From an uncultured Flavobacteriales bacterium (lineage in GTDB: Bacteria > Bacteroidota > Bacteroidia > Flavobacteriales_D > Sanyastnellaceae): 64,000 nt of DNA. This document shows, one piece after another, positions 7,095 to 14,782 of this stretch (position 1 is the stretch's first letter; every line of letters starts with the position of its first letter). The position numbers were made by a program, and so were the translations under genes. The notes beneath the pieces were generated by a model. That model ran no database searches, had not been told where the DNA came from, and saw only the letters and a program-made list of their open reading frames with translations. The DNA lies in the NCBI GenBank assembly GCA_905478325.1, contig CAJQIB010000029.1, positions 1 through 64,000 on the forward strand, given 5' to 3'.

Positions 7095-7382
7095 ATGAAC
7101 TCAAGCCCCCTGTTCCTCATCGTGTTGGCAGGCATCACTTTACTGTGCATTCAGTGTAGCTCGCACGCTAACAGCGTGCAATACGCAGCAGAAATGAATG
7201 CTGCGGTGACTTCCGAAATAACGTGTCCTCAATGCGGACACAAAAAAATTGAGACGCTGCCCACTGAGGTCTGCCAAATTCGCTACACCTGTGAAGCCTG
7301 TGCGGCGGAGTTAACTCCACTTCGTGATGACTGCTGCGTGTTTTGCACATACGGCGACCACAAATGTCCTTCTAAACAATAG
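7095..7382 (+). CDS. GDCCVxC-type Cys-rich small lipoprotein
   Basis: 95 residues from ATG 7095. The longer frame back to 6987 overlaps the divergent FISUMP start and adds no signal sequence. The N-terminus is hydrophobic with a possible lipobox (ITLLCIQC). The body has a zinc-ribbon-like CPQCGHKK, a second CEAC pair, and the hallmark DDCCVFCTYGDHKCPSKQ, which corresponds to the GDCCVxC family whose usual ending is GDCCVFCSYG..PCP. Some members of that family are selenoproteins; here all positions are ordinary Cys codons. Members often lie near mercury or other metal-transport genes, but no such gene is nearby here. A periplasmic metal or thiol role is likely, the exact one unknown. Confidence 0.78.
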   Translation: MNSSPLFLIVLAGITLLCIQCSSHANSVQYAAEMNAAVTSEITCPQCGHKKIETLPTEVCQIRYTCEACAAELTPLRDDCCVFCTYGDHKCPSKQ

Positions 7383-7450
7383 CTCTCAGACTTGACGAGC
7401 GATTACTAGAGTGCTCCCAAAAGCCTTCCAATTCCTCTTCTTAAAACAAA

Positions 7451-7478
7451 AAAACCGCATCATTGCTGATGCGGTTTT
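7451..7478 (-). terminator. terminator of tRNA-Pro
   Basis: Perfect stem AAAACCGCATCA/TGATGCGGTTTT with a 4-base loop, followed on the minus strand by further T residues. It lies 5 bases after the tRNA-Pro 3' end. Confidence 0.85.
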
Positions 7479-7482
7479 GAAG

Positions 7483-7557
7483 TCGGGGCGGCAGGATTCG
7501 AACCTGCGATCTCCTGGTCCCAAACCAGGCGCCGTAACCGGACTAGGCCACGCCCCG
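7483..7557 (-). tRNA. tRNA-Pro (TGG)
   Basis: Minus-strand cloverleaf: acceptor CGGGGCG/CGCCCCG, D-arm with GGTTAC, anticodon loop TTTGGGA (anticodon TGG), T-arm GCAGGTTCGAATCCTGC, discriminator A. No encoded CCA. Confidence 0.95.
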
Positions 7558-7575
7558 TGCTCGAAAGCGGGGGGG

Positions 7576-7605
7576 CAAAGATAGTCCGTTTTATTCCCTG
7601 TGCAA
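7576..7605 (-). promoter_or_regulatory. tRNA-Pro promoter (TTG-N19-TAnnTTTG)
   Basis: Minus strand: TTG (plus 7603-7605), exactly 19 bases, then TATCTTTG (plus 7576-7583), ending 18 bases before the tRNA. This is a textbook Bacteroidota housekeeping promoter. Confidence 0.85.
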
Positions 7606-7732
7606 TGCCTCCTTTCAAAGTTGTTCAACACCCATTCAAAAAATAGCTGATTCCACTCTTAGAAAAAGGGTTTTAAAAGCGCCTGGGCCACATATATTCC
7701 CACATAGGACGCTTGAAGTCATGGCATGAAAA

Positions 7733-7759
7733 AAGGCCAACGCACGCAGCGTTGGCCTT
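7733..7759 (-). terminator. terminator of tRNA-Ser
   Basis: 11-bp stem AAGGCCAACGC/GCGTTGGCCTT with the minus-strand tail TTTTTTC, immediately downstream of tRNA-Ser. Confidence 0.88.
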
Positions 7760-7764
7760 CATTG

Positions 7765-7848
7765 TGGAGAGACAGGGAATCGAACCCTGGAGACAGTTTC
7801 CCGTCGACAGATTAGCAATCTGCTCCATTACCGCTCTGGCACCTCTCC
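7765..7848 (-). tRNA. tRNA-Ser (GCT)
   Basis: Minus strand, class II tRNA with a long variable arm (GACGGGAAACTGTC). Acceptor GGAGAGG pairs with TCTCTCC, anticodon loop TTGCTAA gives GCT, T-loop GGTTCGAATCC. Confidence 0.95.
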
Positions 7849-7880
7849 AATATCATTGTCGGTCGTATCCTAAGCGGCGA

Positions 7881-7910
7881 CAAAGTTAAGATAAAGCCTT
7901 GTGAAAACAA
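7881..7910 (-). promoter_or_regulatory. tRNA-Ser promoter (TTG-N19-TAnnTTTG)
   Basis: Minus strand TTG (plus 7908-7910), 19 bases, TAACTTTG (plus 7881-7888). Exact consensus and spacing. Confidence 0.85.
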
Positions 7911-7970
7911 TAAATAAAGAGTACCTTACTTCCTGAAATTTATCACCGAAACACTTTAACCATTCCATCA

Positions 7971-8351
7971 ATGAAAAAAGTTCTGATTCTCAGCGTATTT
8001 GCGTTTTTCGCATTCGCTGTAAGCGCCCAAACTGACGCCTCTACAACCTCATCTAAGTCCGCAACTGAAAACACTGTTTCTACAAAGGATGGTGCCCAAT
8101 CAGTAAAAAACGTTGCCTTGAACGGAACGAAAACTGCTGACAGCAAGAGTACTGCATCCACCGGAAGCGCGAAAGACAGTAAAAAAGGATCTTGTGATAA
8201 AAGTGCTGCTGCATGTTGCGCTGGCAAATCAGCTGACGCAGGAAAGACTGCTGATGCAGGAAAGAAAGCATCTTGCTGTTCTGGTAAGTCTGCCGCTTCA
8301 TGCGACAAAGGCGCCAAAGCAGACAACAAGGAAGCCAAGAAAAAAGATTGA
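7971..8351 (+). CDS. secreted Lys/Ala/Ser-rich protein with Cys-Cys pairs
   Basis: 126 residues: signal peptide MKKVLILSVFAFFAFAVSAQ, then a low-complexity mature chain of Thr, Ser, Ala, Lys and Asp. The C-terminal half carries GSCDKSAAACCAGKS, ASCCSGKS and ASCDKG, so Cys pairs recur with similar spacing, separated by an ADAGKTADAGK repeat. No fold or family is recognised; the Cys layout suggests a small periplasmic metal-binding or disulphide-rich peptide. It is monocistronic, with divergent tRNA-Ser upstream and its own strong terminator downstream. The composition differs sharply from neighbouring genes, but the signal peptide and flanking signals argue that it is a real gene. Confidence 0.75.
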   Translation: MKKVLILSVFAFFAFAVSAQTDASTTSSKSATENTVSTKDGAQSVKNVALNGTKTADSKSTASTGSAKDSKKGSCDKSAAACCAGKSADAGKTADAGKKASCCSGKSAASCDKGAKADNKEAKKKD

Positions 8352-8448
8352 TCTGGCTGCGTTGCCTTGTGGAATTGCAATCAACTTCAAATCGCCGCAC
8401 ATCATCTTCACCAAAGTGATGTGCACTCTTGCCAGAGACTTGAATTCA

Positions 8449-8480
8449 AGAGGTCGTCCATTGGACGGCCTCTTTTTTTA
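8449..8480 (+). terminator. terminator after the Cys-pair protein
   Basis: AGAGGTCGTCC/GGACGGCCTCT stem (one G-T pair) with a short loop and a run of seven T on the plus strand. Confidence 0.9.
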
Positions 8481-8533
8481 TGGATAAAAAATGACTCAGA
8501 CAGAGCAGCATCGACGCCGTGGGATGCACTGAA

Positions 8534-9772
8534 TCAGAATGTGAAGCGCTCCTGAGCCAATTCGGCAATGTGATCTCCAATGGCCAAAGCGGCCGTTGCT
8601 GCAGGTGAAGGAGCATTCAAAACGTGGATGTTTCGATCAGTGTAAGAGATCCGGAAATCATCGCGTGTATCGCCATCTTCTGACAACAACAACGCACGCA
8701 CGCCAGATCGCCCCGGCCTTAGATCGTCCATGGTCAAATCAGGAATCATCCGTTGGAGCGTTTTCAGGAACAATCGTTTCGAAAAGGCCCTTCGGTATTC
8801 ATTGACTCCAAATGCCATGTTATTGAAAAAGAGCTTCCATGTTCCGGCGTAACCCAAGGCTTCCATGGTGTCCTTCCAATCAAAATCCGTCTTACCATAC
8901 CCCTCTCTTTTGAATGTGAATACGGCATTCGGTCCGCATTCGATTTCACCGTCCGTCATCCGAGTGAAGTGAACACCCAAGAACGGAAAGTCCGGATTTG
9001 GGACAGGATAAATCAAGTGCTTCACTTTGTGTTTTGCCTGTTCCGTGAGTTCATAATAATCCCCTCGAAAACCGACAACGCGCTCTTTCAAATCAACACC
9101 GTCTTTCCGGGCCAAACGATCCGCCTGAAGTCCTCCACAGACCACAACGTGCTTTGCACGAAAACCAGCCGAAACAGCAGCTGTTCGGACAATAGTCTCC
9201 TCTCCCTCCCGATCAAAACCGACCACCTCATCGCCAAGACGCACGTGACTTCCTGGTTGCAAAGCCTGGACCAACTCAACCATCTTGCGTGTAGCAGCAC
9301 GGTAGTCAATGATCCCTGTGCACGGCACATGCAAAGCGGCCACCCCTTTACAATGCGGCTCAATTTCACGCAATTGATCGCCTGTGATGCGCTCTAATCC
9401 TTCGATTTCATTCTGCGTTCCGATTCCTTGTATTTTTTCCAGCATAGGCACCTCACTCTCGTCAACTGCGACTACGACTTTGCCGCAAACGTCATGGGGA
9501 ATGCCATGATCTTTTGCAAACTGCACCAAAGCTCGACGTCCATCGACGCAGTTCTTGGCCTTCAATGAACCTGGAGGATAGTACAACCCTGAATGGATTA
9601 CACCGGAGTTGTTGCCCGTTTGATGATGCGCCAATTCCTTTTCTTTTTCAATCAACAGCAAGCTCCGATTCGGAAAACGCAATTGCAATTGATAGAGCGT
9701 GGCTGCGCCAACAATACCGCCTCCGACAATGATAATGTCGTAGCTAGAGTCAAGGGAAGATGGTGTACTCAT
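8534..9772 (-). CDS. lhgO: L-2-hydroxyglutarate oxidase
   Basis: 412 residues from ATG 9772. FAD-dependent oxidase of the DAO superfamily that oxidises L-2-hydroxyglutarate to 2-oxoglutarate, usually at the inner face of the membrane. The N-terminus has the dinucleotide fold YDIIIVGGGIVGAATLYQL, then HHQTGNNSGVIHSGLYYPPGS, which is characteristic of LhgO/L2HGDH, and FLGVHFTRMTDGEIECGPNAV further on. The C-terminal RPGRSGVRALL and LNAPSPAATAALAIGDHI complete the FAD site. The frame extends to 9808, but a TACTTTTG promoter element ends five bases before ATG 9772, so the shorter start is preferred. Transcribed divergently from the MFS transporter gene. Confidence 0.92.
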   Translation of the reverse strand: MSTPSSLDSSYDIIIVGGGIVGAATLYQLQLRFPNRSLLLIEKEKELAHHQTGNNSGVIHSGLYYPPGSLKAKNCVDGRRALVQFAKDHGIPHDVCGKVVVAVDESEVPMLEKIQGIGTQNEIEGLERITGDQLREIEPHCKGVAALHVPCTGIIDYRAATRKMVELVQALQPGSHVRLGDEVVGFDREGEETIVRTAAVSAGFRAKHVVVCGGLQADRLARKDGVDLKERVVGFRGDYYELTEQAKHKVKHLIYPVPNPDFPFLGVHFTRMTDGEIECGPNAVFTFKREGYGKTDFDWKDTMEALGYAGTWKLFFNNMAFGVNEYRRAFSKRLFLKTLQRMIPDLTMDDLRPGRSGVRALLLSEDGDTRDDFRISYTDRNIHVLNAPSPAATAALAIGDHIAELAQERFTF

Positions 9773-9777
9773 CACTG

Positions 9778-9785
9778 CAAAAGTA
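9778..9785 (-). promoter_or_regulatory. TAnnTTTG element before lhgO, leaderless spacing
   Basis: Minus strand TACTTTTG, then CAGTG and ATG 9772. No clear TTG box at the ideal distance. Confidence 0.5.
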
Positions 9786-9872
9786 CAACGCGCCTCGCAA
9801 GAGGACATGCCTTTTTATAGGCGGCTTACACCCACCAAACGACAGAAGTATAGAACGGCTTATCTTCACAAC

Positions 9873-11216
9873 ATGTCGAATGAAAACACATCCGAATCTG
9901 TCCCACTTAAGCGCACATTGTTCCGAGGCAAGCAACGTCAAACGCAGGCTGAAAAAATCAAGTCCGCCTGGACGATGTACGATTGGGCCAACAGCCCCTA
10001 TTCGCTTGTCGTGACAACGGCAATCTTTCCGATTTACTTCAACGCCCTGACTTCAGACCGCAATGAGGCGGGAGAGATCATCAACGATGTCGTGACCTTT
10101 TGGGGAGTTGAATTGATCAATACCCAACTATACAGCTATGTCTTAGCGTGTTCGTTCTTGATCGTTATCATCCTCTCTCCAATGCTCAGTGGCATCGCAG
10201 ATGTATCCGGACGCAAATTGCAGTTGATGAAGATCTTCTGTCTCGCCGGGTCATTGGGCTGCCTCGGTCTCTATGCCTTTGACCCGAGCCACATGGAGTG
10301 GAGCATGTCTGCCTTGTTTTTGGCCAACATCGGTTTTTGGGGAAGTCTCGGATTCTACAATGCCTTCCTTCCTCAGATTGCTCCCGCAAACGAACATGAC
10401 AAACTCAGCGCAACGGGATTTGCTATGGGCTACATTGGCAGTGTTTTGCTGCTCCTTTTGTGCCTCGCTTTGATCATGCTCGTAGGAAACTTCATGACCC
10501 CCTGGACCTTCGTTCTCGTAGGCATCTGGTGGTTCGCTTGGGCCCAACCCGCCTTTCGAAACCTTCCATCGAACCAGACGAAATCACCCATTCAAGGCAA
10601 GCTCGTTGCGCAAGGATTCAAAGAGCTTCGTAAAGTCGCACGCGATTTGAGCGGCCGCAAAGAACTCGTGCGGTTCTTATGGGGGTTTTTCATTCTTTCC
10701 ATGGCCTTGCAGACCATCATGCTCATGGCCTCATCCTTTGGAATCAAGGAGGTGCTTTTGAATGACACAGAACTCATTCTCGCCATTATTGCAGTACAGG
10801 TCCTCGCTATACCCGGCGCCTTTTTCGTCTCTTGGGTGAGTAGCAAAATGGGCAACATCCCCACACTCATCGGGTGCATTGTTGTGTGGTCGCTTGTTTG
10901 CGTTTACACCTATTACTTCGTCAGAGACGTTTACGGGTTTTATCTCGCGGCGGGCATCATTGGATTCATGATGGGCGGTACGCAGAGCTTGAACCGGTCG
11001 AGTTATTCTAAAATGCTTCCTGAAACAGAAGATCACGCCTCCTATTTTAGTTTTTATGAAGTGCTGGAAAAGGGCGGTCTCATCATCGGGATGTTCAGCT
11101 GGGGTTACATTGAAGGATTTACAGGCTCCATGCGTTCCAGCGTATTGGCTCTGATTATTTTCTTCGCTGCCAGTTTGTGTTTCCTCATCGCAATCCCGAA
11201 GAAAAAAACCGCTTAA
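9873..11216 (+). CDS. MFS transporter, UMF1/Atg22-like
   Basis: 447 residues from ATG 9873; the frame runs upstream to 9807 but those codons overlap the lhgO promoter region. The motif MYDWANSPYSLVVTTAIFPIYF near residue 33 is diagnostic of the UMF1 family, bacterial relatives of the yeast vacuolar effluxer Atg22. About twelve membrane helices are visible, including LIVIILSPMLSGIADVSGRK, the loop 2-3 motif typical of MFS carriers, and GFMMGGTQSLNRSSYSKMLPE in the second half. In yeast the relative exports amino acids from the vacuole; the bacterial substrate is not established. Monocistronic. Confidence 0.88.
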   Translation: MSNENTSESVPLKRTLFRGKQRQTQAEKIKSAWTMYDWANSPYSLVVTTAIFPIYFNALTSDRNEAGEIINDVVTFWGVELINTQLYSYVLACSFLIVIILSPMLSGIADVSGRKLQLMKIFCLAGSLGCLGLYAFDPSHMEWSMSALFLANIGFWGSLGFYNAFLPQIAPANEHDKLSATGFAMGYIGSVLLLLLCLALIMLVGNFMTPWTFVLVGIWWFAWAQPAFRNLPSNQTKSPIQGKLVAQGFKELRKVARDLSGRKELVRFLWGFFILSMALQTIMLMASSFGIKEVLLNDTELILAIIAVQVLAIPGAFFVSWVSSKMGNIPTLIGCIVVWSLVCVYTYYFVRDVYGFYLAAGIIGFMMGGTQSLNRSSYSKMLPETEDHASYFSFYEVLEKGGLIIGMFSWGYIEGFTGSMRSSVLALIIFFAASLCFLIAIPKKKTA

Positions 11217-11254
11217 TAGCCGTCACCGCTTCCGGTGTTCAGGAGTTGGACAGG

Positions 11255-12469
11255 TTAGTCAGTAGGCAAGAAGGCGTGTTCTAGCAATTCAAATTCGACC
11301 CTGCGGTTTTGGCGACGTCCTTCTGACGTTGAATTATCCGCCGCGGGGCTGTGGCTCCCATGCCACGACAACTGCAATCGATTGGGGTCTACCCCGCGGT
11401 CTCTTAGCGCATTGATGACCGCTTGAGCCCGGCGTTCGCTCAACATCTGATTGTACCCTTCCGAGCCCACAAAATCAGTATGCCCATTGACTTCCATCAC
11501 CAAGAATCGATTGGCTCGCATCTCCTCTGCAACGGCCTCCAATTGGACGCCTGCGTCATCCGTCAAGGCATCTGAATCAAATTCAAACAACACCGCATCC
11601 CAGCGCACATGCCCTCGCTGATACGACTGCCATGGAGGGTCAGTTACCTCTTGCGCCAAGAGTGGATTCAAACAAGAACAGTCCGCTCGACTTTGGACCG
11701 GGCGTACCCGAACATCATCGACATACACGTAAGCCCATCGGCTTGATTCCGCAGATGCATCCTGGCGCTCCATCACGCGCAACTCCGAAGCGGGCTTGAA
11801 ATTACCAAGCGTTACAAACTGTTCTCCACCTTCGGCTTGGAAAGCGTCACTTAACTTGACCCAACTCCAGCGATCACTCAAAAGGTGAAGCGCTGGATTT
11901 TCAACCTGTGCGGCCGCGGCCAAGCGGCCTTCACCTGTGGCTTTTGGAGCCGCTTCACTGAAGTGCATGCCCATCCCGTCCGTGATCAATCTGGCTTCAT
12001 CAGCCGCACACACCCACCACTCAGCACAAATCCATTCACCAGGGCCCAAAGCACGGGTCAATTCAACTTGCAGATACTCGCGATAATTGGGTTTTGACCC
12101 CGAATACAATACCATACCCGCATACCCTTGTCCGTCAACAGTCTCCTGCGAACCAAAGACATTGTTCGGAACACCGGTTACGCCAGTCGCCCCGCAGGCG
12201 TCAAAATGATCGGGTGTTCCCGCATTGGGCTGCTTCCAATGCCGCAGCGTCTGAAGTTCATTTTGTGTGAAACTGGAAGGACACCAGAGGCGATCTTCAA
12301 AACTCCCATTGGGCACCAAGTTCTCAAATCGATTGTTAGCCTGAGCTGCCGCCTCTAAACCGCTAAAAAGGATAAAACCCAACGCAAAAAATCGAAACAG
12401 AAAAAGCTGCTCCAGATCGAGTCCGAAACAGCTTTTCCTATTCAAAAGTCCGCGAGTCAGTGCGTTCAT
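11255..12469 (-). CDS. OmpA-family protein with N-terminal jelly-roll-like domain
   Basis: 404 residues. Signal-like FRFFALGFILFSGLEAAAQA is preceded by an unusually long, partly charged leader of about 25 residues. The mature N-terminus starts NLVPNGSFED and runs to about residue 265 as a carbohydrate-binding-like jelly roll seen in many Bacteroidota surface proteins. The C-terminus is an OmpA peptidoglycan-binding domain: EVNGHTDFVGSEGYNQMLSERRAQAV and GRRQNRRVEFEL. Expected in the outer membrane or periplasm. It follows its paralogue at 12497-13690. A terminator-like hairpin at 12402-12436 lies inside the first codons, so the true start might be a TTG further in. Confidence 0.85.
   Translation of the reverse strand: MNALTRGLLNRKSCFGLDLEQLFLFRFFALGFILFSGLEAAAQANNRFENLVPNGSFEDRLWCPSSFTQNELQTLRHWKQPNAGTPDHFDACGATGVTGVPNNVFGSQETVDGQGYAGMVLYSGSKPNYREYLQVELTRALGPGEWICAEWWVCAADEARLITDGMGMHFSEAAPKATGEGRLAAAAQVENPALHLLSDRWSWVKLSDAFQAEGGEQFVTLGNFKPASELRVMERQDASAESSRWAYVYVDDVRVRPVQSRADCSCLNPLLAQEVTDPPWQSYQRGHVRWDAVLFEFDSDALTDDAGVQLEAVAEEMRANRFLVMEVNGHTDFVGSEGYNQMLSERRAQAVINALRDRGVDPNRLQLSWHGSHSPAADNSTSEGRRQNRRVEFELLEHAFLPTD
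12402..12436 (-). terminator. possible terminator or attenuator inside the 5' end of an OmpA-family gene
   Basis: 8-bp stem AAAAGCTG/CAGCTTTT around a 19-base loop, followed on the minus strand by TTTTTCTGTTTCGATTTTTT. It would separate the two OmpA-family genes or attenuate the second. Position inside the annotated coding frame makes it uncertain. Confidence 0.4.
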
Positions 12470-12496
12470 AGCTTACAAACGCAATAAAGCGCAGCG

Positions 12497-13690
12497 TTAT
12501 CGAATGATTTCAAACGTAACCCGCCGATTTTGGGCACGGCTAATGTCCGTATCCCGTGTGCTAGCAGGGTCGAGGTCTTCCCTCGAATCCGTTACCAAAC
12601 GTGAGGCCGCAATGCCGAAATCACCAAACTTAGTCACAACGATGGCCGCGCGTTTTGCACCGAGCTCTCGGTAGCGAGGGTTGATCTTTCCTTCATTGAA
12701 CTCATCCTCATCGGCATGCCCAATGATGCGCAGTTTCCATGAAGGATTCTCCTTTAACATGTCAGCCAATTGCGAAATGGTCGCTTGACCCGTTCCCGTT
12801 GGGTTGCGCTTTAAGAAAGCATAGTAAACAGCAGAAACACCGATGATGTCCTCAGCGGACATGCTCTCGCTCAAGACAACAGAGGAGCCGTAGACCAAAT
12901 CCGTTCTCACCTCATCAGCCCGTGTACACGCACACTGTGACTTGGCACTGATCGGAAAGACCTTCACGTTGTCCAAGTAGTAGTAAGCATGGTTCAATTG
13001 TGCACCCGAGATGCCAGAAGGACGCTTGATCTTCTCAACCGTCATGTCTCCGTCCTTTTCAAACCCCCCAATCATGAGGTACTCTTCTTCACCCGTTCCG
13101 ATGGTTGTTCCACAAATGGTTTCCCACCCGTCATACAGGGACATCACTTTGTTTCCATGATGCTTCACATCCATGTCACGAACGATAATTCCTTGATTGC
13201 CTTGCTCCACCTTTCGATCGCTCAAGACAGCGCCAATTCCGTTGACGGCGTATCGAGACAAATCACTCAAACTGATATCGAAGGAAACACAGTACATCTG
13301 GTTCTTCTCCAATGCGGTCATCAGTTCCACCTCATAGTAATTCCGGAACATCCGCGTATCCTTTGAATATGCACGAAGACCAGCGTAACAAACCCCTTCT
13401 GAAGCATCTTGCTTGCCATACAGGTTGTTTGGAATGTTAACTTTTTCAGACTTCATCCCTTCAGCAAACAAATCGAGAAGTGACTCTGTACCGGCAAACC
13501 AATTTTCAGAGAACTCTTCCAACTGACCATAGCCCTTGAGCTTTTTCAGGTTGGAGTTTTCAAAGCTGCTGTTGGGCACCAAATTGTCTTCCTGCGCTGT
13601 GAGCGAAACCCCAAAAGAAGAGGCCACAAACACAGCAATCACTCCTGCGCATGCAGCGCGCAAATTCATCTCGTATATCATGTTATTCAT
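12497..13690 (-). CDS. OmpA-family protein, paralogue of the next gene
   Basis: 397 residues. The signal peptide ends SSFGVSLTAQ, with M1, M4 and M8 all possible starts; the mature chain begins NLVPNSSFEN, the same opening as the 11255-12469 protein. A jelly-roll-like domain spans about residues 35-255. The C-terminus is an OmpA-like domain with LRIIGHADEDEFNEG, RELGAKRAAIVV and RAQNRRVTFEI. It starts 9 bases after the hemE stop and so may be co-transcribed with holA-hemE, though a surface protein in that operon is unexpected. Structural anchoring of the envelope to peptidoglycan is the likely job; any ligand of the jelly roll is unknown. Confidence 0.86.
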   Translation of the reverse strand: MNNMIYEMNLRAACAGVIAVFVASSFGVSLTAQEDNLVPNSSFENSNLKKLKGYGQLEEFSENWFAGTESLLDLFAEGMKSEKVNIPNNLYGKQDASEGVCYAGLRAYSKDTRMFRNYYEVELMTALEKNQMYCVSFDISLSDLSRYAVNGIGAVLSDRKVEQGNQGIIVRDMDVKHHGNKVMSLYDGWETICGTTIGTGEEEYLMIGGFEKDGDMTVEKIKRPSGISGAQLNHAYYYLDNVKVFPISAKSQCACTRADEVRTDLVYGSSVVLSESMSAEDIIGVSAVYYAFLKRNPTGTGQATISQLADMLKENPSWKLRIIGHADEDEFNEGKINPRYRELGAKRAAIVVTKFGDFGIAASRLVTDSREDLDPASTRDTDISRAQNRRVTFEIIR

Positions 13691-13699
13691 TCCGTAAGT

Positions 13700-14782
13700 T
13701 CAAGCTGATTTTTGGACAGTCTCTACGAACACTTTGACATGTTCTGGATCGACATCCGGGTAAACTCCATGGCCCAAGTTAGCGATGTGACGCCGCGTCC
13801 CAAAATTTGAAAGCATCTCCTGCGTCTTTTTTCGGATAACCTCAGGAGAAGCATATAAAATAGAAGGGTCCAAATTGCCTTGCAATGTCTTTTCTTCCCC
13901 CACCAATTGACGTGCCTTTCGCGGGTCTGTTTGCCAATCCAATCCCAAGGTATGGCAGGACAAGTCAGCCAATTGCGGCAACAAATGCGCTCCACCTTTG
14001 GCAAACACCGTAACGGGAACAAGCGGACTCAAAGCGTCACACATTCGTCGCAAACGGGGCATCATAAACTCTGCGTACAGACCATCACTGAGCACGCCAG
14101 CCCAACTGTCAAAAATCTGCACCAAATCAGCTCCTGCTTTCACTTGGGCTTGCAAATATGCGATCGACGCTTCGGTAATGGAATCAAGTAAGGAATGAGC
14201 AAAGGCCGGTTGCTCCCACAATAAGCGTCGGGGCAGTGCCCAATCTTTCGACCCTTTCCCTTCGACCATGTAACAAAAAATGGTCCACGGGGCACCGCAA
14301 AACCCAATCAAAGGAACCCGGCCAGCCAAGTCTCGCTTGGTCTGTCGAATGGCATCCAAGACATAGGACAAATGCACTTCAGGGTCCACATTGGTTCTCA
14401 GACGCTTCAAATCTTGAACCGTCCGCACCACTTCTGGAAACCGGGGGCCGACTTTTTCAACCAGCTCATACGGCAAGCCCATGGCTTCCGGAATCACCAG
14501 AATGTCTGAAAATATGATGGCGGCGTCTACTCCGAGAATGTCAACGGGTTGTATGGTGACTTCACTGGCATGAACGGGTGACTCAACCAAATCCTTAAAC
14601 CCTCCCATTTTTGCCCTTACAGCTCTGTATTCAGGCAGGATTCTACCGGCTTGACGCATCAACCATACAGGAGGACGCTCTACCGCTTCTCCTCTCGCTG
14701 CTCTCAAAAGCAGGTCATTTTGTAGAGGAGCATGCTCAGGCTGACTGTTCAAAAGGGATTGGACTTCCATGGTTGATTTCAA
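13700..14782 (-). CDS. hemE: uroporphyrinogen decarboxylase
   Basis: 360 residues, a normal length. Decarboxylates the four acetate side chains of uroporphyrinogen III to give coproporphyrinogen III in cytoplasmic haem synthesis. Seen in the sequence: PPVWLMRQAGRILPEYR (signature 1), DAAIIFSDILVIPEAMG, GFCGAPWTIFCYMVEG (signature 2), FDSWAGVLS, and HIANLGHGVYPDVDPEHV at the C-terminus. The start at 14782 is set by a 4-base ATGA overlap with the end of holA, implying translational coupling. Coupling of a haem gene to a replication gene is a chance operon rather than a functional one. Confidence 0.97.
   Translation of the reverse strand: MKSTMEVQSLLNSQPEHAPLQNDLLLRAARGEAVERPPVWLMRQAGRILPEYRAVRAKMGGFKDLVESPVHASEVTIQPVDILGVDAAIIFSDILVIPEAMGLPYELVEKVGPRFPEVVRTVQDLKRLRTNVDPEVHLSYVLDAIRQTKRDLAGRVPLIGFCGAPWTIFCYMVEGKGSKDWALPRRLLWEQPAFAHSLLDSITEASIAYLQAQVKAGADLVQIFDSWAGVLSDGLYAEFMMPRLRRMCDALSPLVPVTVFAKGGAHLLPQLADLSCHTLGLDWQTDPRKARQLVGEEKTLQGNLDPSILYASPEVIRKKTQEMLSNFGTRRHIANLGHGVYPDVDPEHVKVFVETVQKSA

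Noticed and set aside
7095-7382. Selenoprotein reading of the GDCCVxC-like protein
   Set aside because: All motif positions are TGC or TGT codons; no in-frame TGA occurs in the motif.
8753-9397. 214-codon plus-strand open frame
   Set aside because: Antisense shadow of lhgO.
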